Below, piece by piece: positions 15,291 to 21,622 of a DNA stretch of 21,622 nt (position 1 is the stretch's first letter; the number at the start of each line of letters is the position of its first letter). The notes beneath the pieces were generated by a model, which saw only the letters and a list, made by a program, of their open reading frames with translations, was not told where the DNA came from and did no database searches. This DNA is from DASPKT01 sp035627915 (lineage in GTDB: Bacteria > Pseudomonadota > Alphaproteobacteria > Azospirillales > Azospirillaceae). The stretch lies in the NCBI GenBank assembly GCA_035627915.1, contig DASPKT010000354.1, positions 1 through 21,622 on the forward strand, in the 5' to 3' direction. The position numbers and the translations under genes were made by a program.

Positions 15291-15728
15291 TTACCCCAGC
15301 CCCAGAAGCCGGAAAGCCCCGGCGCCGGCGAGGGCGGCCAGGACGGCGGCGGCGGACAGGCGCCAGCGGCGGATGGAGCGGCGGCGGCCCCGCTCGCGGT
15401 TCAGCGAGCGGAGCAGCGTGTCCGGGATCGGTTCGGCCAGCACGGGGTCGTAGAGGGCGTGCAGCCCGTCGATCTGCGCACGGTAGGCGACGGCGCGGGC
15501 GGCCTCGCCGGGCTCCCGCGCCAGGCGGCGGCCGACCGCGGCCGCGGCGCCGGGCGACAGCGCCCCGTCGACATAGCCGTCGACGTCGAGCCCGCCGTCC
15601 GCCGCCCGGGCGCCGCCGGTGTCGTGCACCAGGGTCAGGCGGGGGCGCCGGGCGGGGTCCGGCATCTCCCCGACGCGGTAGCGCCTGGGGCCGCCGACGC
15701 GTCCTCCGTCAAGCGGATTCGCGCTCAT
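15291..15728 (-). CDS. Membrane anti-sigma factor (no zinc motif)
   Basis: This 145-residue protein follows and overlaps the ECF sigma gene by 20 nt, the usual arrangement for a sigma and its inhibitor. The region DVDGYVDGALSPGAAAAVGRRLAREP (about 48-73) resembles the N-terminal helical sigma-binding domain of alphaproteobacterial anti-sigma factors. IPDTLLRSLN leads to a basic stretch and one membrane segment at about 124-143 near the C-terminus. The HxxxCxxC zinc motif of ZAS-type anti-sigmas is missing; there is no cysteine at all. The start at 15728 has no good Shine-Dalgarno and probably depends on translational coupling. The ATG at 15665 is a possible alternative, but its GGGGAG abuts it directly. 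It presumably holds the sigma factor at the inner membrane until an envelope signal arrives. Confidence 0.82.
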   Translation of the reverse strand: MSANPLDGGRVGGPRRYRVGEMPDPARRPRLTLVHDTGGARAADGGLDVDGYVDGALSPGAAAAVGRRLAREPGEAARAVAYRAQIDGLHALYDPVLAEPIPDTLLRSLNRERGRRRSIRRWRLSAAAVLAALAGAGAFRLLGLG

Positions 15729-16230
15729 GCACCGGCTCGTAGCTGTCGTCCGCGCCGCCGTCCATGAGGATGCGGAGCGCCCTGCGCCCGCGCGACAGGC
15801 GCGACTTCACGGTGCCGATGGAGACCTGGAGGATGTCGGCGGCCTCGGCGTAGCTGATGCCCTCGAGGCCGATCAGCAGCACGACTTCGCGCTGCTCCTG
15901 GGGAAGCTTGTCGAGCGCCCGGCGCAGGTCGCGCAGCTCCAGCCGGACGACCTGGGCGCCGTGGGCGCCGCCGATGCCGGCCTGCGCCTCGCCGTCGATG
16001 TCGACGAAGGTCTGCTGCCGGCGGATGCCGTTGATGTGCAGGTTGCGCAGGATGGTGAAGAGCCAGGCGCGCAGGTTGGTCCCGGGCTGCCACAGGTGCA
16101 GGCGGCTGAGCGCCCGCTCCAGGCATTCCTGCACCAGGTCGTCGGCGAGGGCGGAGTCCCGGACCATGGCTCGCGCGAAGCGCCGGAGCCGGGGGATCTC
16201 CTGTTCGATCTGGGCGATGATGTCGGACAT
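15709..16230 (-). CDS. ECF-family RNA polymerase sigma factor
   Basis: This 173-residue sigma factor has region 2 at about residues 8-72 (RLRRFARAMVRDSALADDLV, then QPGTNLRAWLFTILRN) and region 4 at about 103-155 (LDKLPQEQREVVLLIGLEGI, YAEAADIL, GTVKSRLSRGRRAL with the helix-turn-helix). This is the standard minimal ECF layout. The frame is open to an ATG at 16371, but GAGGA at 16235-16239 and the usual family start favour the ATG at 16230. It differs from EcfG in context: there is no nepR or phyR beside it and it is paired with a membrane anti-sigma. Its target promoter cannot be read directly. It is divergent from the Sel1-SLT gene across a 471-nt gap. Confidence 0.92.
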   Translation of the reverse strand: MSDIIAQIEQEIPRLRRFARAMVRDSALADDLVQECLERALSRLHLWQPGTNLRAWLFTILRNLHINGIRRQQTFVDIDGEAQAGIGGAHGAQVVRLELRDLRRALDKLPQEQREVVLLIGLEGISYAEAADILQVSIGTVKSRLSRGRRALRILMDGGADDSYEPVHERESA

Positions 16231-16701
16231 CCTGTCCTCGTCGGCGAAGAATGGGTCGGCGGAAACGGGCGGCTCCCGTGGCGCCAGCGCCGTGGGGGAG
16301 CCGTCTAGGCGGGTGGCCGTCATGCCCCTCCGGCCGGCGCCATCGGTGCGTGACATCGCCAGTATACGCACCGGGCAAATAATCCCGCTTGCGCGAAAAA
16401 GAACAACGCCGGGTGCAAATAGGCTCTCACCCGATCATGACCGTCATAGCCAAATATCCGGGAAGCTAGACCACGAATCCGGATTAGGCGGAGCAGAATA
16501 TGACCAAGGGTATGCCCACGGGCGGCCAAGCCTGGGCCGAACCGGGGGCAATCGCCGAAATTGCGGCTAAAGCTTCGCCTCCGGGGTAGCTGCCAGGTGC
16601 CAAATGCCGGCTCCGAAAAGAGATTTCCCGACTGTACGGTGACCGGGTGCCAACCGCCGCCCTAAAGCCGGCGGAGGCGGCGATGGCGAAGGGGTGCCCC
16701 G
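16231..16701. other. Long AT-richer divergent intergenic region with repeated motifs
   Basis: This 471-nt gap between the sigma gene (-) and the Sel1-SLT gene (+) is the largest non-coding stretch and is less GC-rich than its surroundings from about 16350 on. It holds GGTGCCAA twice, exactly 50 nt apart (16596-16603 and 16646-16653). CCGGGCAAATA and CCGGGTGCAAATA occur as near-copies around 16371 and 16409. There is a perfect palindrome AATCCGGATT at 16476-16485, and inverted arms GGCTCCC/GGGAGCC (16271-16277, 16296-16302) lie in the likely sigma 5' leader. TATACT on the minus strand (16366-16361) could be a -10 box, but no matching -35 was found. No convincing ORF or tRNA is present. It most likely carries the promoters and operators of both genes. 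Confidence 0.5.
16235..16239 (-). promoter_or_regulatory. Shine-Dalgarno deciding the sigma-factor start
   Basis: GAGGA on the minus strand lies 4 nt before the ATG at 16230, supporting the 173-residue form over an N-terminally extended one. Confidence 0.55.
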
Positions 16702-17616
16702 ATGAAGTCTTCCGTCCTATACTTACCGTTGGCATTCCTATGCTTTGTAGTCGCTGGAAGCGCGGTCGGGGAGGGACGGATTCAGGCGGAGGTACTTTCC
16801 AACCCCCCGGCCCATCCCCTGCCCGCCAACGCCGCCCAGGCGGCGTTCGAGGCGGCGCGGCGGCATGAGCGCGGCACCGTCGGGCCCCGCGATCCCGCCC
16901 GGGCGCTGGAGCTCTACTGCGAGGCGGCGCAGGCCGGCCACGCGGAGGCCGCGTTCGGCGTCGGCTGGCTCTACTACTCCGGCGAGGGGGTGGCGGCGGA
17001 CGCCGGCCTGGCCGGCGCCTGGTTCTCCCGCGCGGCGGCGCTGGGCCATCCCGCCGGGCGGCGCATGGCCCACCGGCTGGGCGTGGTCGACAATGACCGC
17101 ATGCCGGCCTGCGGCACGTCGGGGCTGGTGGAGGCGGAGATGAACCCGCCGAAGCGGCTGGTGAAGATGATCCGCCGCATGGCCCCCCGGCACGGGCTGG
17201 ACCCCGACCTGGTGCTGGCCGTGGTCGGCATCGAGTCGCGCTTCCGCCCCGACGCGGTCTCCCCCCGCAACGCCCGCGGGCTGATGCAGCTGACCGACGA
17301 CACGGCGGCGCGGTTCGGGGTCAGCGACCCCTACGACGCCCGCGCCAACCTGGACGGCGGCATGCGCTACCTGCGCTTCCTGCTGGTGCGGTTCGACGGC
17401 GACGTGCGGCTGGCCCTGGCGGCCTACAACGCCGGCGAGGGTGCCGTCCGGCGCCACGGCGGCGTCCCGCCCTATGCCGAGACGCGCAGCTATGTCGAGA
17501 AGATCCGCCGCTACTACCCGCGCGACCGCCATCCGGTGACGCCGGAGGCCGCGGCGCCGGCCCGTCCCCCGCTGACCACGCCGGTCGGGACCCAGGTCGC
17601 CGAGACGCCGCGCTGA
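16702..17616 (+). CDS. Exported Sel1-repeat / SLT lytic transglycosylase
   Basis: This 304-residue protein starts with a signal peptide (hydrophobic core at about 6-22). One to two Sel1-like (TPR-related) repeats follow at about 66-117 (ARALELYCEAAQAGHAEAAF and YYSGEGVAADAGLAGAWFSR). A family-1 SLT domain occupies about 150-275. The SLT core has VVGIESRF with catalytic glutamate E178, ARGLMQLTDDTAARFGV at 191-207, LALAAYNAGEGAV at 237-249 and a closing YVEKIRRYYP. It should cleave periplasmic peptidoglycan, with the Sel1 part acting as a protein-binding adaptor. The C-terminal tail is Pro/Ala/Thr-rich. AAGGGG precedes the ATG. The upstream region is shared with the divergent ECF sigma gene, which makes sigma-dependent expression plausible but unproven. 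Confidence 0.9.
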   Translation: MKSSVLYLPLAFLCFVVAGSAVGEGRIQAEVLSNPPAHPLPANAAQAAFEAARRHERGTVGPRDPARALELYCEAAQAGHAEAAFGVGWLYYSGEGVAADAGLAGAWFSRAAALGHPAGRRMAHRLGVVDNDRMPACGTSGLVEAEMNPPKRLVKMIRRMAPRHGLDPDLVLAVVGIESRFRPDAVSPRNARGLMQLTDDTAARFGVSDPYDARANLDGGMRYLRFLLVRFDGDVRLALAAYNAGEGAVRRHGGVPPYAETRSYVEKIRRYYPRDRHPVTPEAAAPARPPLTTPVGTQVAETPR

Positions 17617-17633
17617 GGTCCCTCCCGTTAGAG

Positions 17634-17669
17634 CCGCCCGATTAGGCGGATGCACCCTTTGCCATCCGC
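17634..17669 (+). other. Overlapping small hairpins between the SLT gene and sodC
   Basis: CCGCC-CGATTA-GGCGG (17634-17649) and GCGGATG...CATCCGC (17646-17652 with 17663-17669) share bases, so only one can form at a time. The 11-mer GATTAGGCGGA here (17640-17650) also occurs at 16482-16492, upstream of the preceding gene. This could be a weak terminator or a regulatory site. Confidence 0.35.
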
Positions 17670-17714
17670 ACGGGGTCCCCTTAGCGTGGCCGCACACCAC
17701 AAGGGAGGAACCCC

Positions 17715-18305
17715 ATGAAGCGCATCCCCGCCCTCGCCGCCCTGCCGCTCCTCGCCGGCCTGGCGGTACTGGCCCTTCCCGCGGCGGCGGCGGCCCAGGG
17801 CACGCTCCAGCCGGCCACGCCCGCCAACGCGTCAGGCGGCCCGCGGGTCACCACGACCATGTACAAGGTCGACGCCAAGGGCGTCGGCACCGCCATCGGC
17901 ACCATCACCGCGGAGGAGACGGCCGGCGGGCTGGTGCTGATGCCGGACCTGAAGGACCTGCCGCCGGGCGCCCGCGGCTTCCACCTGCACCAGAACCCCT
18001 CCTGCGAGCCCGCGGACAAGGACGGCAAGGCGACCGCGGCGCTGGCGGCCGGCGGCCACTACGACCCCGCCTCGACCGGCAAGCACATGGGCCCCAAGGG
18101 CGGCGGCCACAAGGGCGACCTGCCCGCCCTGACCGTCACCGAGGACGGCAAGGCGACGACGGCGGTCACCGCGCCGCAGCTGAAGCTGGCCGACGTGCAG
18201 GGACGGGCCTTGATGATCCATGCCGGTGGAGACAATTATTCCGACCAGCCCGAGCCGCTGGGCGGCGGCGGCACCCGCATCGCCTGCGGGGTGGTGGGCA
18301 AATGA
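17715..18305 (+). CDS. sodC: Periplasmic Cu,Zn superoxide dismutase
   Basis: The 196-residue precursor has a signal peptide (cleavage likely after AAAAA near residue 27). It converts superoxide to peroxide and oxygen in the periplasm. All expected ligands are visible. Copper is bound by H90, H92, H115 and H169, and zinc by H115 (shared), H124, H132 and D135. The disulfide is C97-C191, and the active-site arginine is R188 in GGTRIACGV. GGGAGGA is about 5 nt before the ATG. The FAH-family gene starts 23 nt after the stop, so the two are probably cotranscribed. It protects envelope proteins from external superoxide, which suits the stress-related neighbours. Confidence 0.96.
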   Translation: MKRIPALAALPLLAGLAVLALPAAAAAQGTLQPATPANASGGPRVTTTMYKVDAKGVGTAIGTITAEETAGGLVLMPDLKDLPPGARGFHLHQNPSCEPADKDGKATAALAAGGHYDPASTGKHMGPKGGGHKGDLPALTVTEDGKATTAVTAPQLKLADVQGRALMIHAGGDNYSDQPEPLGGGGTRIACGVVGK

Positions 18306-18328
18306 CCTGACGATACCGGGGAGATCGC

Positions 18329-19174
18329 ATGAAGCTGCTGCGCTACGGCCCGCCTGGGCAGGAAAAGCCGGGACTGCTGGACGCGGACGGCACCTTGCGC
18401 GATCTCTCCGGCATCGTCCCCGACCTCGCGGGCGAGGTGCTGGGCCCGGCCGGCCTCGACCGGCTGCGGGCGCTCGACCCCGCCGCCCTGCCCGCGGTGC
18501 CCGGCCGGCCCCGGCTGGGGCCCCCGGTGGGGCGCACCGGCAAGCTGATCGGCGTCGGGCTGAACTACGCCGACCACGCAGCGGAGACCGGCGCCGCCGT
18601 GCCGCCGGAGCCGGTGCTGTTCATGAAGGCGACCAGCTGCATCGTCGGCCCCGACGACGACGTGCAGATCCCGCGCGGGTCGGAGAAGACCGACTGGGAG
18701 GTGGAGCTGGGCGTCGTCATCGGCAGCCGCGCCAAGTACGTGCCGGAGGAGCGCGCGATGGAGCACGTCGCCGGCTACTGCGTGGTCAACGACGTCTCCG
18801 AGCGCGACTTCCAGATCAACCGGGCCGGCACCTGGGACAAGGGCAAGGGGCACGACAGCTTCGGCCCGCTGGGCCCCTGGCTGGTCACCGCGGACGAGGT
18901 GCCGGACCCGCAGGACCTCCGCCTCTGGCTGGAGGTGGACGGGGTGCGCCGGCAGGACGGCAGCACCCGCACCATGGTCTACGGCGTGCGCTTCCTGGTG
19001 TCCTACATCAGCCGCTTCATGACGCTGGAGCCGGGCGACGTCATCGCCACGGGCACCCCGCCCGGCGTCGGCATGGGCCAGAAGCCGCCCGTCTTCCTGC
19101 GCCCCGGCCAGACGATCCGCCTGTCGGTGGAGGGGCTGGGGGTGCAGACCCAGCGTACCGTGGCGGCGGAGTAG
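18329..19174 (+). CDS. Fumarylacetoacetate hydrolase (FAH) family enzyme
   Basis: This 281-residue protein has the FAH fold: LIGVGLNYADHAAETG, then PVLFMKATSCIVGPDDDVQI, then DWEVELGVVIG and VVNDVSERDFQ. The metal-binding residues are E124, E126 and D155. GDVIATGTPPGVGMGQKPP and a C-terminal strand complete the core. Family members hydrolyse or decarboxylate acylpyruvates and related oxoacids, often in catabolism of aromatics or sugars; annotations such as 2-hydroxyhepta-2,4-dienedioate isomerase or ureidoglycolate lyase are common but unreliable. GGGAG is about 5 nt before the ATG. It is probably the second gene of the sodC transcript, and there is no catabolic cluster around it to suggest a substrate. 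Confidence 0.9.
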   Translation: MKLLRYGPPGQEKPGLLDADGTLRDLSGIVPDLAGEVLGPAGLDRLRALDPAALPAVPGRPRLGPPVGRTGKLIGVGLNYADHAAETGAAVPPEPVLFMKATSCIVGPDDDVQIPRGSEKTDWEVELGVVIGSRAKYVPEERAMEHVAGYCVVNDVSERDFQINRAGTWDKGKGHDSFGPLGPWLVTADEVPDPQDLRLWLEVDGVRRQDGSTRTMVYGVRFLVSYISRFMTLEPGDVIATGTPPGVGMGQKPPVFLRPGQTIRLSVEGLGVQTQRTVAAE

Positions 19175-19192
19175 CGGCGGAGCAGCGGCGGG

Positions 19193-20416
19193 CTACTCGA
19201 ACCGGAGCGCCTCGATCGGGTCCAGGCGGGCGGCGCGACGGGCCGGCCAGAATCCGAAGAACATGCCGATCCCGGCGGCGATGGCGAAGCTCATCAGGAT
19301 GGCGCCCGGCTGCACCAGCACCGGCCAGCCCGCCCACTTCGCCACCGCGGCCGAGGCGCCGATGCCCAGCGTGATGCCAATCGCCCCGCCGATCAGGCAG
19401 AGCACCACCGCCTCGACCAGGAACTGCAGCAGGATGTCGCGCCGGCGGGCGCCGACGGCGAGGCGCAGCCCGATCTCCCGCGTCCGCTCGGTCACCGAGA
19501 CCAGCATGATGTTCATGATGCCGATCCCGCCCACCAGCAGCGACACCGACGCGATGGAGGCGACCAGCAGGCTCATCGACCGCGTCGTCTCCTGGGCGAT
19601 GGAGACGAACTCCGCGAGGTTGCGCACCTCGAACGGGTCGGGCTGGCCCGGCGGCACGCGCAGGCGCTGGCGCAGCAGCGCCGCCATCTCCTCGCGCGCC
19701 GGCTCCAGCGCCTCCGCCGTCGCCGTCTTGACCACGATCAGGTCGACCCGGCGCGGCGCCACCTGGCTGTTGCCGAGGATGCGCCGCGAGGTCGGCAGCG
19801 GCACCATGACGGTGCGGTCCTGGTCCATGCCGAAGGTGGTCTGGCCCTTGGCCTTCAGCGTGCCGACGATGGTCATGGGCGTGCGGTTGATGCGCACGCT
19901 CTGGCCGACGGGGTCGGCCTCGCCGAACAGTTCGCGGGCGACGGTGGCGCCGACCAGCACCACCTGCCCGCCCGACCGCGCCTCCGACGCGGAGAAGCCG
20001 CGGCCCGCGTCCACCGTCCACTCGCGCGCCTCCATGTAGTCGGGGGTGACCCCCTCCAGCCGGGCGCTGGCGTTGGCGCGGCCGGCCACCACCTGGACCT
20101 GCCCGTTGCGGGCGGGGGCGGCCAGCTCCACCCCTGGCACCTCGCGCGCGATGGCGACGGCGTCCTCCTCGCTGATCGGCTGCACCGTCTGCATGGAGAC
20201 GCCGCCGAACCGGCGGGAGCCGGGCGTCACCAGCAGCAGGTTGGCGCCCATGGAGCTGACCTGCTGCTGCACCTGGTCGCGCACGCCGGAGCCCAGCGCC
20301 ACCGTCGCGATGACCGCGGCGACGCCGATGACGATCCCCAGCATGGTCAGCAGGCTGCGCAGCGCGTTGGTGCGGATCGCCACCAGGGCGATGCGCAGGG
20401 CGTCGGTCACGCTCAT
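19193..20416 (-). CDS. MacB-type ABC transporter permease
   Basis: This 407-residue membrane protein has the MacB/FtsX permease layout. TM1 lies at about 20-42 (LRSLLTMLGIVIGVAAVIAT). A large periplasmic MacB-PCD domain occupies about 45-270. Three further TM segments near 280-400 include the conserved GGIGIMNIMLVSVTERTREIGLR-like stretch (in pieces) and MFFGFWPARRAARLDPIEALR at the end. In E. coli the ATPase and permease are one MacB protein; here they are separate genes overlapping by ATGA. With the MacA-like adaptor it should use ATP to drive export of a periplasmic substrate such as a peptide, macrolide or toxin through an outer-membrane channel. No TolC-like gene is in the window. Confidence 0.92.
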   Translation of the reverse strand: MSVTDALRIALVAIRTNALRSLLTMLGIVIGVAAVIATVALGSGVRDQVQQQVSSMGANLLLVTPGSRRFGGVSMQTVQPISEEDAVAIAREVPGVELAAPARNGQVQVVAGRANASARLEGVTPDYMEAREWTVDAGRGFSASEARSGGQVVLVGATVARELFGEADPVGQSVRINRTPMTIVGTLKAKGQTTFGMDQDRTVMVPLPTSRRILGNSQVAPRRVDLIVVKTATAEALEPAREEMAALLRQRLRVPPGQPDPFEVRNLAEFVSIAQETTRSMSLLVASIASVSLLVGGIGIMNIMLVSVTERTREIGLRLAVGARRRDILLQFLVEAVVLCLIGGAIGITLGIGASAAVAKWAGWPVLVQPGAILMSFAIAAGIGMFFGFWPARRAARLDPIEALRFE

Positions 20417-21171
20417 GCCGCCCGCCCCCCGCCCGTCTGGTTCCCATCCAGCGCCGACAGCTCCGCCGCCAGGTCGCGCGGCCGGTCGTTGCGGCGGTCC
20501 TCCACCAGCCTTCCGTCGCGGAAGGCCAGCACCCGGCCGGCGCAGGCCGCGACCTCGGGGTCGTGGGTGACGACGAGGACGGTCAGGCCCTCCCGGTTCA
20601 GGCGCTGGAACAGCTCCATGATCTCCATGCCGGTGCGGCTGTCGAGCGCGCCCGTGGGCTCGTCCGCCAGCAGGATGGCGGGGTCGTTGACCAGCGCGCG
20701 GGCGATGGCCACGCGCTGCTGCTGACCGCCGGAAAGCTGCGCCGGGGTGTGGTCAAGGCGCCGGCCCAGCCCCACCTCCTCCAGCCGGCGGCGTGCCGTC
20801 TCCCGCCCCTGCGCGCCGGCACGGCCCGTGTAGATGAGCGGCATGGCGACGTTGTCGAGTGCCGTGGTACGGGCCAGCAGGTTGAACTGCTGGAAGACGA
20901 AGCCGATGCGCTTGGCCCGGATTTCCGCCAGCCGGTCGGGCGGCAGGGCCGACACGTCCTCCCCGTCCAGCAGGATGCGGCCCTCCGTGGGGCGGTCCAG
21001 GCATCCCACCAGGTTCATGAAGGTGGACTTGCCGGAGCCCGACGGGCCGGTGACGGCGACGAACTCGCCGCGCGCCACCGCCACCGTCACGCCGTCCAGC
21101 GCCCGCACGGTGCCGCCGCCCAGCGCGTAGCCGCGCGCGAGGGCGGTGCAGGCGATGATGGGGGTGTCCAT
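20413..21171 (-). CDS. MacB-type ABC transporter ATPase subunit
   Basis: This 252-residue ATPase has Walker A GPSGSGKST (residues 42-50), Q-loop FVFQQFNLL (91-99), signature LSGGQQQR (146-153), Walker B ILLADEP (166-172) with catalytic E171, and the switch histidine H203. The FNLLARTTALDNVAMPL stretch is typical of the MacB/LolD group. The ATG at 21171 (MDTPI) is preferred to the upstream codon at 21222, which would overlap the adaptor gene and add a non-homologous basic leader. It lies 13 nt after the MacA-like stop, and its own stop overlaps the permease start. Confidence 0.93.
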   Translation of the reverse strand: MDTPIIACTALARGYALGGGTVRALDGVTVAVARGEFVAVTGPSGSGKSTFMNLVGCLDRPTEGRILLDGEDVSALPPDRLAEIRAKRIGFVFQQFNLLARTTALDNVAMPLIYTGRAGAQGRETARRRLEEVGLGRRLDHTPAQLSGGQQQRVAIARALVNDPAILLADEPTGALDSRTGMEIMELFQRLNREGLTVLVVTHDPEVAACAGRVLAFRDGRLVEDRRNDRPRDLAAELSALDGNQTGGGRAA

Positions 21172-21184
21172 CCGTCCGGCGCCC

Positions 21185-21622
21185 CTAGAACCGGAATCCG
21201 GCCGGGCGCGGGGCCGCGGCACCCTGGCGCTCGGCCCGCACGATGAGCTGGTCGCCGGGCTTCAGCGGCCCCGCCGCCATCTCCGTCCAGTCGGCGTTCT
21301 CAAGCCCCAGCGTCACCTGCACCGGTTCCGGAGCGCCGCCGCGGCCCAGGACCCAGACGGTGCCCCGGCGGGTGCCGTCGGCGGCCGGGGCGGCCTCCCC
21401 GGGTGCGCGTTTCGGGCCGGCCGGCGGACCCTGCTCGGCGGCCACCGCGGCGCCGGGGGTGCGGGCGGCGCCGGGCCGCGCCTCGGGGCGGGGGCGGAAG
21501 CGGAGTGCTGCGGCTGGGATCTTCACCGCCCGCTCCCGCTCGCCCATGACGATGTCGAGCTTGGCGGTGAGGCCGGGCAGCAGCCGCTCGCCGGGATTGT
21601 CCGCGGCGACCACGACCGTGTA
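21185..21622 (-). CDS. MacA-like periplasmic adaptor (membrane fusion protein), C-terminal part
   Basis: These are the last 145 residues of a protein continuing beyond the right edge. AADNPGERLLPGLTAKLDIV followed by ERAVKIPAAALRF is the beta-barrel/membrane-proximal signature of MacA-type adaptors, and VQVTLGLENADWTEM leads to LKPGDQLIV near the end. Between them a Pro/Ala/Gly-rich insertion of about 45 residues interrupts the membrane-proximal domain. It is the first gene of the three-gene transporter operon. The adaptor would link the MacB-type pump to an outer-membrane channel. Confidence 0.88.
   Translation of the reverse strand, partial: YTVVVAADNPGERLLPGLTAKLDIVMGERERAVKIPAAALRFRPRPEARPGAARTPGAAVAAEQGPPAGPKRAPGEAAPAADGTRRGTVWVLGRGGAPEPVQVTLGLENADWTEMAAGPLKPGDQLIVRAERQGAAAPRPAGFRF

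Noticed and set aside
15709..16230. Calling this sigma factor EcfG itself
   Set aside because: No nepR or phyR gene is adjacent, a membrane anti-sigma is paired with it, and no EcfG-type motif was seen in its upstream region.

Overview
The window is very GC-rich chromosomal DNA, densely packed with genes on both strands. It looks like an alphaproteobacterium, most likely Rhodospirillales (Azospirillum-like). This is inferred from gene content (glnE next to bcp and a YhdP/AsmA-like gene, Sua5 followed by a D-2-hydroxyacid dehydrogenase, a MucR-like protein, an alphaproteobacterial ECF sigma/anti-sigma pair), the GC-biased third positions, and sequences matching the alphaproteobacterial general-stress (EcfG) promoter GGAAC-N17-CGTT. 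No tRNA, rRNA, CRISPR, integrase or transposase was found.

Layout. 1-760 (-): start of a large AsmA/YhdP-like envelope protein that runs off the left edge. 877-4327 (+): glnE (glutamine synthetase adenylyltransferase) and bcp (peroxiredoxin), 4 nt apart. 4373-4517: an imperfect inverted-repeat element resembling a REP doublet. 4605-5234 (-): an orphan ParA-type ATPase. 5404-7808 (+): Sua5-type threonylcarbamoyl-AMP synthase and an FAD-linked D-2-hydroxyacid dehydrogenase, overlapping by ATGA. 7972-8988 (+): an acidic FG-GAP/VCBS-like protein with no signal peptide, closed by a strong terminator. 9079-9981 (-): a lytic-transglycosylase-like protein with no signal peptide. 10193-11986 (+): an acyl-CoA dehydrogenase with its own perfect terminator. 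12255-13514 (+): a pentapeptide-repeat protein built from two modules. 13536-14273 (-): an exported Thr/Ala-rich protein with a PepSY-like end. 14465-14680 (+): a 71-residue protein resembling the MucR N-terminal domain with an AT-hook-like tail. 14858-15022 (+): a 54-residue DUF1328 membrane protein. 15291-16230 (-): ECF sigma factor and membrane anti-sigma, overlapping. 16702-17616 (+): exported Sel1-SLT lytic transglycosylase. 17715-19174 (+): periplasmic Cu,Zn superoxide dismutase and a fumarylacetoacetate-hydrolase-family enzyme. 19193-21622 (-): MacA/MacB-type efflux operon (permease, ATPase, and adaptor cut by the right edge).

How the parts may work together. The left half is mostly housekeeping: nitrogen control, peroxide detoxification, tRNA modification and oxidation of hydroxyacids and acyl-CoAs. 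The stretch from about 13.5 to 18.3 kb looks like an envelope/stress neighbourhood. It holds two EcfG-like promoters (one exact, one with a single mismatch), a separate ECF sigma/anti-sigma pair, a periplasmic SOD, an exported lytic enzyme and two small envelope proteins. The least conventional gene is the small MucR-like/AT-hook protein lying between the two EcfG-like promoters. It could be a minimal nucleoid or silencing protein, but that is inference from the sequence alone.
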